Shown in pieces: positions 53,082 through 62,156 of a stretch of 64,000 nt of DNA. This stretch comes from Paracoccus haematequi (lineage in GTDB: Bacteria > Pseudomonadota > Alphaproteobacteria > Rhodobacterales > Rhodobacteraceae): the NCBI RefSeq assembly GCF_900631945.1, contig NZ_UZWE01000023.1, positions 62,001 through 126,000 on the forward strand, read 5' to 3'. The notes below the pieces were generated by a model, which did no database searches, was not told the origin of the DNA, and saw only the letters and a list, made by a program, of their open reading frames with translations. The position numbers and the translations under genes were made by a program. Numbering within the stretch: the first letter of the stretch is position 1; every line of letters begins with the position of its first letter.

Positions 53082-54311
53082 TCAGTGCCCCGCCTTGTAG
53101 TCGGCGGCCGATTTCTCGATCACTTGGCGGATCAGGTCGGGATAGGCCGCGTGCCATTCGCTGACCGGCACCCATTTCTCGCCGTCCCATTCGGACACCC
53201 GGCCCGCGCCGCCGCCCTGGTGGTCCTCGGCGGTATAGGTGACGGGCGGCATCAGGCCTTCGGCGTCATAGCCCGCGATCTTCTCGAACCCGGCCTTCAG
53301 CGTCTCGCCGGTCAGCGGCTGGCCGGTTTCCAGGCCCAGGCGCGCGGCCTCGACCGCGACGGCCATGGTCGCCACGCCCAGGTTGTAATAGCTGTTGCCG
53401 ACATTCGCGGCCTCGCCCGAGCCCTTGCCCGCGTCGATGACCTTTTCCTGGATCCGCTGGATGATCGGATGGTCGGTGCCTGCCGCCGTGGCCTCGAACC
53501 GCTTCACGCCCTTCATCTGCGGACCGACATTGGCGGCGTCGGTTTCGGCCAGCCAGATCACCGAATGGATCTGTTCGGGCGCGATGCCGTTCTGGATGGC
53601 GGTGCGCACCGACACGGCCTGACCGCCGCCCGCGCCCCAGATCAGGACGTAATCGGGACGGTAGCGCCGCACCTCGGACCAGGCGGCGGACTGTTCGTTG
53701 CCGGGGCTGGCATAGGGGAAGGCCTGGAATTCGAAACCTTCCTGTTCGGACAGGGCCTGAAGGATCGGGCCGGGTTCGCGGCCGAAGGGGCTGTCGATAT
53801 GGACGATGGCGATCTTCTTGCCTTCAAGCCCGCCGGTGTTCTTCATATGCTCGATCAGGGCGGCGGCCTGCGCCCAATAGGTCGCCATCATCGGGAAGAC
53901 ATAGGGAAAGACTGTCCCGTCGGAAGCATCGCCGCGCCCGTGGGCGGGGGTGATGACCACGTTCTTGTCGGCCTGCGCCTGGTCCAGGATCGCGGCGGAA
54001 ACCGGCGTGGACAGGAAGTCGAACAGGATCGCGCCTTCCTCCTTGGCGCGGTTATAGGCCTCGATCCCGCGCTGCGGCTGGTTGCCGGTGTCGCGGACGA
54101 TGGCGGTCACCGTGTTGCCCTCGCCCAAGGTGCCTTCGGCATTCGCCAGCGCCAGGTAATCCTGCTGGCCCTGGTTATATTGGCCGGTCACGAAGGTATA
54201 GACCGCCGTGAAGTCCTGAAGCAGGCCGAACTTGACATCCTCGGCCGCCACGGGGGCGGACAGCCCCGCCACCAGGGCGGTCGTCAGCGCCAGTTTGCGC
54301 AGAAAGGTCAT
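53082..54311 (-). CDS. livK: Branched-chain amino acid-type ABC substrate-binding protein
   Basis: 409 residues with a signal peptide (LALTTALVAGLSAPVAA). The mature part is a type I periplasmic-binding fold: VKFGLLQDFTAVYTFVTGQ, ANAEGTLGEGNTVTAIVRDTG, KKIAIVHIDSPFGREPGP and YVLIWGAGGGQAVSVRTA. Members of this class (Peripla_BP_6) in ligase-containing clusters often bind aromatic acids; here that is inference. ATG 54311 is chosen since the signal peptide starts there and GGGAGG lies upstream. 39 bases separate it from the livM stop. Confidence 0.88.
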   Translation of the reverse strand: MTFLRKLALTTALVAGLSAPVAAEDVKFGLLQDFTAVYTFVTGQYNQGQQDYLALANAEGTLGEGNTVTAIVRDTGNQPQRGIEAYNRAKEEGAILFDFLSTPVSAAILDQAQADKNVVITPAHGRGDASDGTVFPYVFPMMATYWAQAAALIEHMKNTGGLEGKKIAIVHIDSPFGREPGPILQALSEQEGFEFQAFPYASPGNEQSAAWSEVRRYRPDYVLIWGAGGGQAVSVRTAIQNGIAPEQIHSVIWLAETDAANVGPQMKGVKRFEATAAGTDHPIIQRIQEKVIDAGKGSGEAANVGNSYYNLGVATMAVAVEAARLGLETGQPLTGETLKAGFEKIAGYDAEGLMPPVTYTAEDHQGGGAGRVSEWDGEKWVPVSEWHAAYPDLIRQVIEKSAADYKAGH

Positions 54312-54350
54312 GTGTTTTCCTCCCATGTTGTGCGTTCCCCCTCCCAAGGG

Positions 54351-55424
54351 TCAGCTTCTGGCGTGGCGGAACGGCCAGACCAGGAAATACTTGCGGATGT
54401 TGTCGTATATTTTCGCCAGGCCCAGCGGCTCCAGCAGCAGGAAGCCGATGATCATGGCGCCATAGATCATCAGCGGCAGGTGCGACAGGAAGTTCTGGCT
54501 GACCGGCACCCAGCCCGACGCGGCCAGGGCCGAGATGATGTTGGTCAGGAAGATCGGCGCCAGCAGCACGAAGCCCGCGCCCAGCCAGGATCCGATCACC
54601 GACCCCAAGCCGCCCACCAGCACCATGGCGACAAGCTGGATGGACACGTTGAAGCCGAACTGTTCCGGCGTCACCGCGCGATAGAAGCAGAAGGCCAGGA
54701 TCGCGCCCGTCACCCCGCCCATGAAGGACGACGTGAAGAAGGCCATCAGCTTGGTCTTGAACGGATCCACCCCGATCACGGCGGCGGCGAAGTCCTTGTC
54801 GCGGATCGCCACCAGGGCGCGGCCAAAGGAGGTGCGCTTGACGTTCATGAAGAACACCGTCAGCAGCACCGCCCAGCCGAGCGCCAGCCAGTAGCGCGAG
54901 GCGAGGCTGTCGATGGGCATGAACAGGAAGCTGACCGCAGGCGTGCGCAGCGTCGCGTGCGCGCCGCCGGAAATGGCGGGAATGTTCACCACCACCCAAT
55001 CGACCAGATACTGCATCGCCAGGGTGGCCATCACCAGATACAGGCCCTTGACCCGCAGCGCCGCGCCGCCGAAGACCGCGCCGATCACGGCGGCGATCAG
55101 GCCCGACAGCAGCAGCGCCAGTTCGAACGGCACCCCCGCCCGGACCAGGTGGATCGAGGCATAGGCCCCGATCGCCATCACCGCGGCGAACCCGAAATGC
55201 AGCTGCCCCGCCAGCCCCATCAGCAGCGTCAGCGACAGCGCCGCCGCCGACCAGATCACCCAGGGCAGCACATAGCTGCCCAGATACAGCGGCGAGACAT
55301 AGAGCGGCGCCAGCAGCGCCAGCACCAGCAGGGCGATCACCAGCCTGCGGTCGGTGGGGATCTTCCACAGCTTGCGGTCGGCCTGATAGCTGGTGTGATA
55401 GGTGCCAGAGAGGCGATAGAACAT
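54351..55424 (-). CDS. livM: Branched-chain amino acid-type ABC permease (LivM)
   Basis: 357 residues with about ten hydrophobic segments from residue ~28. Family blocks include LTLLMGLAGQLHFGFAAVMAIGAY, RVKGLYLVMATLAMQYLVDW, FGRALVAIRDKDFAAAVIGVDPFKTKLMAFF (in parts) and MVLVGGLGSVIGSWLGAGFV. It has a ~25-residue hydrophilic start (YHTSYQADRKLWKIPTDRR) before the first helix. It is the second channel subunit, starting 4 bases after the livH stop. Confidence 0.92.
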   Translation of the reverse strand: MFYRLSGTYHTSYQADRKLWKIPTDRRLVIALLVLALLAPLYVSPLYLGSYVLPWVIWSAAALSLTLLMGLAGQLHFGFAAVMAIGAYASIHLVRAGVPFELALLLSGLIAAVIGAVFGGAALRVKGLYLVMATLAMQYLVDWVVVNIPAISGGAHATLRTPAVSFLFMPIDSLASRYWLALGWAVLLTVFFMNVKRTSFGRALVAIRDKDFAAAVIGVDPFKTKLMAFFTSSFMGGVTGAILAFCFYRAVTPEQFGFNVSIQLVAMVLVGGLGSVIGSWLGAGFVLLAPIFLTNIISALAASGWVPVSQNFLSHLPLMIYGAMIIGFLLLEPLGLAKIYDNIRKYFLVWPFRHARS

Positions 55425-55428
55425 GGCG

Positions 55429-56307
55429 TCAGATCCTCTCGATGTCTTCTCGGCCGAAGATGCCGAAGGGGCGGACCATGATGGTCAGCAGGATGATCAG
55501 CGAGGTGACGACATCGCGCGTCGATCCGCCCGCGATGCTGTCCAGATATCCGGGGATCACGGTGCCCAGCACGCCGACCAGGATGCCGCCGACGACCACG
55601 CCGGGCACCGAATCGACTCCGCCCAGGATCACCACGGCGACGGCGGGGAACAGCAGCGTGGACAGCGTCCAGTCCACCCCCTGCGACGATCCCCACAGCG
55701 CCCCGGCGACCACGGCGGCGATGCCCGCCAGGCCCCAGGAAATGCCGATGGCGCGTTCCACGGAAATGCCCACCGCCCAGCTTGACACATGGTCGTCGCT
55801 GACCGCGCGCAGCTTGGTGCCCAGCCTTGTGCGGAAGAACAGCAGCGAGGCGCCGACCAGCAGCAGCGCGATGATGCCGCCGTAAAGCGAGGTGCGGTTG
55901 ATGAACACGTCGCCGACGATGATCGGCGCGAAGCCGATGCCCAGGTCGATGGGCTTGGGCGCCGATCCCAGCACGCCCGGCACCAGGCCGCGCAGCAGGA
56001 TCTCCAGCCCCAGGGTCAGCATCACCACCATGATGACCGGCTGGCCGACCATCCGGCGCAGCAGCAGCCGTTCGACCACAAGCCCGAAGCCGAACATGAT
56101 CGCGGCGGCGATGGGGATGGCGATCCAGACCGACAGGCCCCAGGACATCACCAGCCAGACCGCGTAGCCTGCGGTCATCACCAGGGCGCCCTGCGCCAGG
56201 TTCGGCACGCCCGCCGATTTGTAGATCAGCACGAAGCCCAGGGCGACCAGCGAATACATCAGCCCGGTCAGCGCGCCGGAAATCAGCAGTTCCAGGAAAT
56301 ACGCCAT
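55429..56307 (-). CDS. livH: Branched-chain amino acid-type ABC permease (LivH)
   Basis: 292 residues, about eight membrane segments. LivH blocks: LISGALTGLMYSLVALGFVLIYKSAG, NLAQGALVMTAGY, LRAVSDDHVSSWAVGISVERAIGISW (in parts) and VVILGGVDSVPGVVVGGILVG. It forms the inner-membrane path with LivM. The ATG at 56307 overlaps the stop of the acyl-CoA ligase gene; a GTG three bases upstream is an alternative. Confidence 0.92.
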   Translation of the reverse strand: MAYFLELLISGALTGLMYSLVALGFVLIYKSAGVPNLAQGALVMTAGYAVWLVMSWGLSVWIAIPIAAAIMFGFGLVVERLLLRRMVGQPVIMVVMLTLGLEILLRGLVPGVLGSAPKPIDLGIGFAPIIVGDVFINRTSLYGGIIALLLVGASLLFFRTRLGTKLRAVSDDHVSSWAVGISVERAIGISWGLAGIAAVVAGALWGSSQGVDWTLSTLLFPAVAVVILGGVDSVPGVVVGGILVGVLGTVIPGYLDSIAGGSTRDVVTSLIILLTIMVRPFGIFGREDIERI

Positions 56308-58256
56308 CACGCGGCCCCTTTCACGTCGGACAGCCGCAGCACCCGGTCAAGCGAGCCGGTCTGGCCGTTTTCATAGGTGATCTGCGCCTTGAAGTCGATT
56401 TCGGCCGCGCCCGCGTTCATCGCCTCGATGATCGGGCCATAGCGGTCGTCGATCACGTTGCGCTTCAGCTTGCGGGTGCGCGTGACCTCTCCGTCGTCGG
56501 GGTCGAATTCCTTGTGCAGATTGACGAAGCGCGCGATGGACAGGCCGTGCGGCAGATGTGCGTTCACATCGGCGATCTGGCCCGCGATCAGGTCATAGAT
56601 CCGCTGCTGCTGCGACAGTTCGGCATAGGACGTATAGGGCACGCCATGTTCCTGCGCCCATTGCCCGACCGCCTGGAAGTCGATGCAGACGATGGCCGTC
56701 AGCATGTCGCGTCCCTGGCCGATGACGGCAGCGTCCTTGATATAGGGGCTGAATTTCAGCCGGTTCTCGATATAGGTCGGGATGAAGCGGGTGCCGTCGC
56801 GCTTTTCCACCACCTCGGAGACGCGGCCCAGGACCACAAGCTGCCCGTCCGGTTCGATCTGGCCCGCGTCGCCCGTGTGCAGCCAGCCGTCGCGCAGGGC
56901 CTCGGCGCTGGCCTTGGGGTTCTGGAAATAGCCGTCGAAGATATTGTCGCCGCGCAGCAGGATCTCGCCATGTTCGTCGATCTTCATGTCCACGCCGGGG
57001 AACGGGCGGCCCACCGTGGTCAGCGAGATGTCCTCGGGCTTCTGGGCCACGGCCAGGGCGCAGTTTTCGGTCTGGCCATAGAACTGCCGCAGGTTCAGGC
57101 CGATGGCGCGGAACCACAGGAACACGTCCTCGCCGATGGCCTCTCCGGCGGTATAGGCGCGCTTCACCCGGCCCAGGCCAAGCTGGTCGCGGATCGGACC
57201 ATAGATCAGCCATTCGCCCAGCCAATGCGTCAGCCCGCCGCCGCCGGGCTTGCCATCCAGCCTGGCGCGTTCCACCGCCATGGCGCGGGGCATGAACCAG
57301 TCATAGAGCCGCCGTTTCAGCCCGGTGGTTTCGGCGATCCCCACCTGCACGCGGGTCAGCATGGCCGACCAGGCGCGGGGGGATGCGAAATACAGCGTCG
57401 GCGCCATTTCCCGCAGGTCGTGCAGAGCGGTCTCGTTCGCTTCGGGGATGTTGACGGTGAACCGCAGTTCCATCGCCGCGCCGACCGAAAAGATGAAGTC
57501 GCCCACCCAGGCCATCGGCAGATAGGCCATGTGGACCTCGCCCTGCTGGAAATATCCGGCGGCGGCGGCGTTGCGGACCCCCGACAGGACATGGCCGTGC
57601 TTCAGCGGAATGCCCTTTGGGGCGCCGGTGGTGCCGGACGAATGCATCAGCACCACGGTGTCGTGGATGGTCGGCCGCGCGATCAGCGCCTGGGCCAGGC
57701 CGGGATCGGCCTTCAGCCGCGCCGCGCCCTCGGCCCGTATGGCGTCGAAGCCCGCCACGCCCGGCGGTTCCCGGCCCGCAAGGCCGCGCGGGTCGTCATA
57801 GATCACCAGATCCAGATGCGTCCAGCGGCCCTTGGCCTCCAGCATCTTGTCGACCTGTTCCTGATCCTCGGCCACGGCGACGCGGATATCCTCGCGCTCC
57901 ATCTGCGCGGCCAGTTCCTCGGTGGGCGCGTCGGCATAGGCCGGGGACGGGATCGCCCGCAGGCAGGCCGCGCCCAGCATCGCGAAATACAGGTTCGGGC
58001 GGTTGTCGCCGATCACCATCACCACGTCGCCCGGCTTCACGCCGCGCGCTTCCAGACCGGCGGCGAATTCGGTGACGGCGCGCAGATAATCGGCCCAGGT
58101 GTATTCCTGCCAGATGCCATGGTCGCGTTCGCGCATGGCGACCTGGTTCGGCACCTCGGCCGCGTTCTGCGCCAGCCGCGCCAGGATCGTGTCCTCGGTG
58201 CGCCAGTTCGGATGCAGCGCCTGGGCCTGGGCCATGTTCACCGGATCATGCTGCAT
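56307..58256 (-). CDS. AMP-dependent long-chain-type acyl-CoA synthetase
   Basis: 649 residues. ANL superfamily: the nucleotide loop LMHSSGTTGAPKGIPLKHG, the A5 motif FYGQTENCALAVAQ, RGDNIFDGYFQNP, the hinge Asp region DGWLHTGDAGQIEPDGQLVVLGR and the C-terminal TRTRKLKRNVI for the catalytic lysine. Length and layout match FadD15/long-chain synthetases found inside liv-type clusters. It probably activates the imported acid to its CoA ester. Its start overlaps the livG end by 11 bases and its stop overlaps livH, so it is an integral part of the transport operon. Confidence 0.9.
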   Translation of the reverse strand: MQHDPVNMAQAQALHPNWRTEDTILARLAQNAAEVPNQVAMRERDHGIWQEYTWADYLRAVTEFAAGLEARGVKPGDVVMVIGDNRPNLYFAMLGAACLRAIPSPAYADAPTEELAAQMEREDIRVAVAEDQEQVDKMLEAKGRWTHLDLVIYDDPRGLAGREPPGVAGFDAIRAEGAARLKADPGLAQALIARPTIHDTVVLMHSSGTTGAPKGIPLKHGHVLSGVRNAAAAGYFQQGEVHMAYLPMAWVGDFIFSVGAAMELRFTVNIPEANETALHDLREMAPTLYFASPRAWSAMLTRVQVGIAETTGLKRRLYDWFMPRAMAVERARLDGKPGGGGLTHWLGEWLIYGPIRDQLGLGRVKRAYTAGEAIGEDVFLWFRAIGLNLRQFYGQTENCALAVAQKPEDISLTTVGRPFPGVDMKIDEHGEILLRGDNIFDGYFQNPKASAEALRDGWLHTGDAGQIEPDGQLVVLGRVSEVVEKRDGTRFIPTYIENRLKFSPYIKDAAVIGQGRDMLTAIVCIDFQAVGQWAQEHGVPYTSYAELSQQQRIYDLIAGQIADVNAHLPHGLSIARFVNLHKEFDPDDGEVTRTRKLKRNVIDDRYGPIIEAMNAGAAEIDFKAQITYENGQTGSLDRVLRLSDVKGAA

Positions 58257-59013
58257 GGCGCGGCTTTCCGATATAGGCCTCGACCACGCGGGGATCGGCG
58301 ATGGCTTCGCGCGCCGGGCCTTGCGCGATTTCCTGGCCGTTGTTCAGCACCAGCACCCGGTCGCAAAGCGCGGTGACCACATCCATGTGATGTTCGATGA
58401 TCAGCACCGTCAGCCCCAACGCTTCCTGCGCGTCCAGGATGAAGCGGACCATGTATTCCTTTTCCTCTTGGTTCATGCCCGCCATCGGCTCGTCCAGGAC
58501 CAGCAGCTTGGGTTCGGCGCAGAGCGCGCGGGCCAGTTCGACGCGCTTTTGCAGGCCCAGGGGAATCACGTCGACATGCTCGTCCCGCGCGGGGGCCAGT
58601 TGCAGCAGGTCGATCACCTCCTCGACATGACGGCGGTGTTCGACTTCCTCCTTCTGCGCCCACCAGGGATAGAAGAAGGACGCCAGCGGGTTCGGCTTCA
58701 TGAAGATGTGCCGGCCCATCAGGATGTTGTCCAGCACGCTCATCCCGTGGAACAGCGCGACGTTCTGGAAGGTGCGGGCCACGCCCATCCCGGCGATGCG
58801 GAACGGCTTCAGCCCGTTGATCCGGGTGCCGTCCAGGGTGATGCGGCCTTCCTGCGGCGGATAGAATCCGGTGATGGCGTTGACCAGCGTGGTCTTGCCC
58901 GATCCGTTCGGCCCGACCAGGCCGAAGATCTCGCCCCGCCGCACCGCGACCGAGACGTTCTTCAGCGCGACCACGCCGCCGAACCGGCGGACGACATTGT
59001 CGCAGACAAGCAT
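58246..59013 (-). CDS. livG: Branched-chain amino acid-type ABC transporter ATPase (LivG)
   Basis: 255 residues. Walker A GPNGSGKTT (~residues 35-43), MGVARTFQNVALFHGMSVLDNILMG (Q-loop region), the degenerate signature PLGLQKRVELARAL usual in this subgroup, Walker B LLVLDEPMAGMN and switch region LIIEHHMDVV. ATG 59013 is chosen because AAGGG precedes it, better than the ATG five codons upstream. First gene of the seven-gene operon livG-ligase-livH-livM-livK-livF-ligase, divergent from the LysR regulator. Confidence 0.92.
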   Translation of the reverse strand: MLVCDNVVRRFGGVVALKNVSVAVRRGEIFGLVGPNGSGKTTLVNAITGFYPPQEGRITLDGTRINGLKPFRIAGMGVARTFQNVALFHGMSVLDNILMGRHIFMKPNPLASFFYPWWAQKEEVEHRRHVEEVIDLLQLAPARDEHVDVIPLGLQKRVELARALCAEPKLLVLDEPMAGMNQEEKEYMVRFILDAQEALGLTVLIIEHHMDVVTALCDRVLVLNNGQEIAQGPAREAIADPRVVEAYIGKPRHAA

Positions 59014-59130
59014 GTGATCGCCCTTCATGCGGGCAAGCGTCCGTTCAGTCCGCGCATGGCTGTCCTCCCAAACAGTCTGCTGGCCGGTCCTCTGCCGACC
59101 CGGATGGGAAAAGGCTAGCATTGGATTCGT

Positions 59131-59148
59131 TTTTCGGTAAACCGAAAA
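59131..59148. promoter_or_regulatory. Perfect palindrome between livG and the LysR gene
   Basis: TTTTCGGT-AA-ACCGAAAA, an 8-bp perfect inverted repeat, lies 30 bases before the LysR start and about 120 before livG, in an A/T-rich stretch. Its place and symmetry suit a LysR-type binding site used for autoregulation and control of the liv-ligase operon. Confidence 0.55.
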
Positions 59149-59178
59149 GAATGGCAAAGTTCTTTCGGGATTCCTGAA

Positions 59179-60099
59179 ATGCACCCCAATCTGGTCGATC
59201 ACCTGCGGGCCTTCTGCGCCATCGCCGACGGCGGCAGCCTGACGGCGGCGGCCAGGGACTTGCGGCGCCCGATCTCGTCCGTCAGCTATTCGCTGGCCCA
59301 GCTGGAAAGCCAATGCGGCTTTCCGCTGCTGGGGCGGGGCACCAACCGGGCCGAGTTGACCGAACGCGGCCGCGTGCTGCTGGCCGAGGCGCGCAGCGTC
59401 GTCGAACGCGCCCGCAGCTTCACCACCCATGCCGAATCGCTGGAGAAGGGAGAGGAAACGCGCCTGCGGGTGCTGGTCGACGTGCTGTTTCCGCGCGCGG
59501 ATCTGAACGACGCGCTGCGGGCCTTTTCGGCGGATCACCCGCATGCGCGGTTCCAGTTCTTCAATTCGTCGCTGGCGACGCTGTGGGACGACCTGCGCGG
59601 CGGGGGCATCGACTTCGCCCTGACGCTGGCCGCCGCGATCCCCTCGGACATCGCCGCCCGCCACCTGGGGACCGAGACGCTGGGTCCGGTCTGCGCCGCC
59701 CATCACCGGCTGGCCGCCCTGCCGCAGCCGCTGGCGATGCGCGCCTTCGACCGGGAACGGCAGATCTATTACGTCGGATCGCCGCAGATCGACATGGAGC
59801 GCGTGGGGCGGCTGTTTTCCACCGATGTCTGGACCGTCAACGATGTGGAATCGATCAAGTCGATGGTCGCGGCAGGGCTGGGCTGGTGCTTTTCCGCCAG
59901 CCGCACCTTCGAGCCGGAAATCGCGCGCGGCGAGGTGGTGCGCCTGACCTGCGAGGACATGCAGTTCCACCCGGTCCGCACCGTGGTGGTGGCCTGGCCC
60001 GCGCATCGCCGCCCCGGCCCGCTGGGCAGGCAGATGGTGCAGGCCTTGGCCGACCAGTTCGGCCAGGGCGCCGCCGATGTCAGGCCAGAAGCCCGGTAA
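59179..60099 (+). CDS. LysR-family transcriptional regulator
   Basis: 306 residues, standard LysR length. The N-terminal HTH (LVDHLRAFCAIADGGSLTAAARDLRRPISSVSYSLAQLE, in parts ~5-43) is followed by the effector domain (~90-300), with ETRLRVLVDVLFPRADLND and SIKSMVAAGLGWCFSASRT near the end. It is divergent from livG, so it probably controls the liv-ligase operon with a CoA ester or aromatic acid as effector; this is inferred from position. Its 3' end overlaps the peroxidase remnant by 20 bases. Confidence 0.9.
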   Translation: MHPNLVDHLRAFCAIADGGSLTAAARDLRRPISSVSYSLAQLESQCGFPLLGRGTNRAELTERGRVLLAEARSVVERARSFTTHAESLEKGEETRLRVLVDVLFPRADLNDALRAFSADHPHARFQFFNSSLATLWDDLRGGGIDFALTLAAAIPSDIAARHLGTETLGPVCAAHHRLAALPQPLAMRAFDRERQIYYVGSPQIDMERVGRLFSTDVWTVNDVESIKSMVAAGLGWCFSASRTFEPEIARGEVVRLTCEDMQFHPVRTVVVAWPAHRRPGPLGRQMVQALADQFGQGAADVRPEAR

Positions 60100-61120
60100 A
60101 GCGCAGCATCGCCTTGAGGCTGTCGATCGGCTGGGACGGCCGGAACAGGCTGGGCGACCAGCGATGCCCGTCGATCCGCGCGTTCCAGTATGAGCCGGCG
60201 TCGCTCAGGACCAGCCCTGCCAGCGTGTTGGCGACCAGATGGCTGCCAAGCGCGCCCAGGTGGTTGCCGCCGACCAGCTCGGCCTCGCGCAGGACATAGA
60301 ACCACAGGGGTGGTGGCCGCATCCAGGCCGGGGGCGGTCAGGAAATCCCGCCCCTCCGCCACCTGCTGCGGGGTCAGGGCCGGGATCGGGCGATACAGGC
60401 CGGTGGCGTTGATGGCCTGGATCAGCCCCTGGGCGGACGGGATGTTCAGCCGGTATCCGCGCCGCAGGTTGCGCATCGCCAGGCGCTTCATCACCGCCGG
60501 GGTGGCGGGCTGGTTGATCATGTCGTCCAGCGGCGGGGCCAGATGCGTGTCGATCCTGAGGGCCGAGCGCAGGGGCGTTTCGGCATGGACGAAGCGGTCC
60601 CATTCGATCACCCAATTGCCGGGCAGGGCGGATTTGGGATCGGCCGTCAGGGGCGAGGGCATCCCGCCGCTGCCGGTGAATTCGAACAGCTGCGTGAAGC
60701 TGGCGAAGGGCAGGATCTGCGCCGATCCGGCCGCCGCCGTGCGGAAGAAGCGGTTATGGTCGTAACCGCCGCGCACCATCGAATGCCCGAAGCGGAAGCC
60801 CGCGACCGAAAATTCCAGCGGCGTCGGCATCCGGGCGGGATCGGCGGGCGGATTGGCGGCCAGGAATTCCGCGTAAAGCGGCGCGCCGGTGGCCAGAACC
60901 TCGTCCACCACATCGCCTGCGCAGATCGCGGGCAGGAAAGCGTTCAGGACCAGCCACTGGTAATGGAAACGGGTCAGGCGGCGGGCTTCCTCGAAGTCGT
61001 TGCCCAGATCGACCAGCCGGTTGTGCAGGCGCAGGAAGGCCACATGCAACTGCGCCACCGGCAGGTTTTCGTCGTTGCGCCCGTCGGACGATCCGCGTTC
61101 CGTGGCTGAGCGAGAACAGC
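60080..61120 (-). pseudogene. Degraded haem-peroxidase (animal peroxidase family) gene
   Basis: On the minus strand the frame carries clear family sequence: SSDGRNDENLPVAQLHVAFLRLHN, RLTRFHYQWLVLNAFLP, RFGHSMVR and NLRRGYRLNIPSAQGL. After GLDAATTP it shifts: the continuation PLWFYVLREAELVGG, LGALGSHLVANTLAGLVLSD, ending AMLRFTGLLA, is in another frame. The break is at a four-G run on the plus strand (60307-60310), where one more base would restore ACC-CCC-CTG-TGG. The N-terminal half of the enzyme (first haem-ligand region) is missing upstream of 61120, so it is not just a sequencing slip. Such enzymes oxidise substrates with peroxide. Confidence 0.75.
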
Positions 61121-61292
61121 ATCTTGAACTCCGGGCAATCGTGATCACAGCAGCGCGAAGGGGTTGCGCCGGACAACAGGGCCGCAATGATGCGGTTTGG
61201 CGGGACTATTCCGGCGCGATCCTGTTTCAGCCCGGAAGGAAAATCCCATTCAAATAAATATCATTAATTCGGAATTGAATCCACAAATAAAG

Positions 61293-61332
61293 AAACGGAA
61301 TATATTGAGGCATCGTTCAATATATTCCGTTT
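61293..61332. terminator. 16-bp inverted repeat in an A/T-rich gap
   Basis: AAACGGAATATATTGA (61293-61308) pairs perfectly with TCAATATATTCCGTTT (61317-61332) around 8 bases. It lies 42 bases beyond the dehydrogenase stop on the minus strand and is followed on that strand by CTTTATTT, so it may terminate that operon; it could also be an operator or remnant repeat end. Confidence 0.5.
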
Positions 61333-61373
61333 ATCCGATAAGGAATTTCAATCGGTTCGCGGGCGCGGGACGG

Positions 61374-62156
61374 TCAGACCGCGCGCTGCGTCCCGTCCTC
61401 GCGCCGCAGGGCGGGCAGGCCGACCCCGGTCGCGTCGAATCCGCCATCGACGGCCAGGGTCTGGCCGCTGACGAAGCTGGCCTTGTCGGAACACAGGAAG
61501 ACGATGGCCTCGGCGATCTCACGCGCCTCGCCGTATCGATTGAGCGGGATGGCGTCGTAATAGGCGCTGATGATTTCCGGCGCGTGGACCGCCATCGCCA
61601 GCTTGGTGCGGACCGGGCCGGGGGCCACGCAGTTGACGCGGATGCCCTGTTCGCCCAGTTCCGCCGCGAATTGCTTGGTCAGGTGGATCACGGCGGCCTT
61701 CGACGTGCCATAGGCCACCCGCAGCGTCGATGCCCGCAGCCCGGAAATCGAGGCGATGTTGACGATGGCGCCTTTGGTCTTGGCCAGTTCCGGGATGGCG
61801 GCCTGGGTGCACAGGAACACGCCGTCCAGGTTGGTGGCCATCACCTCGCGCCACTGGTCGAAATTCGTCTGGTTGGCGCGGGAAAACAGCGCCACGCCCG
61901 CGTTGTTCACCAGGGCGTCGACGCGGCCGAAACGGCTGACCACGCTGCGGATCACGCCGTCCACGCTTTGCGGGTCGGAAATGTCGGCCTCGATGGGCAT
62001 GACGTTTGCGATGTGATCACAGGCGCGGTGCAGTTCCTCGGCATCGCGGTCCACCACGGCGACGCGCCAGCCCTGCTCCAGGAAAATCTCGGTCGCGGCC
62101 AGGCCGATGCCCCGCGCGCCCCCGGTCACGATGGCAACCTTTGCGTCCTGCGTCAT
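61374..62156 (-). CDS. Short-chain dehydrogenase/reductase (SDR, FabG-like)
   Basis: 260 residues, classical SDR. Cofactor loop TGGARGIGLAA (~residues 11-21), VNNAGVALF, the catalytic Ser in NIASISGLRAS, YGTSKAA (Tyr-x-x-x-Lys) and the VAPGPVRTKL segment are present. An acidic residue after the second strand (VVDRD) favours NAD over NADP. It would oxidise or reduce a hydroxy/keto group of an acyl or sugar substrate. ATG 62156 overlaps the PPC-gene stop (ATGA). Last gene of the operon; FabG itself is unlikely in this setting. Confidence 0.9.
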   Translation of the reverse strand: MTQDAKVAIVTGGARGIGLAATEIFLEQGWRVAVVDRDAEELHRACDHIANVMPIEADISDPQSVDGVIRSVVSRFGRVDALVNNAGVALFSRANQTNFDQWREVMATNLDGVFLCTQAAIPELAKTKGAIVNIASISGLRASTLRVAYGTSKAAVIHLTKQFAAELGEQGIRVNCVAPGPVRTKLAMAVHAPEIISAYYDAIPLNRYGEAREIAEAIVFLCSDKASFVSGQTLAVDGGFDATGVGLPALRREDGTQRAV

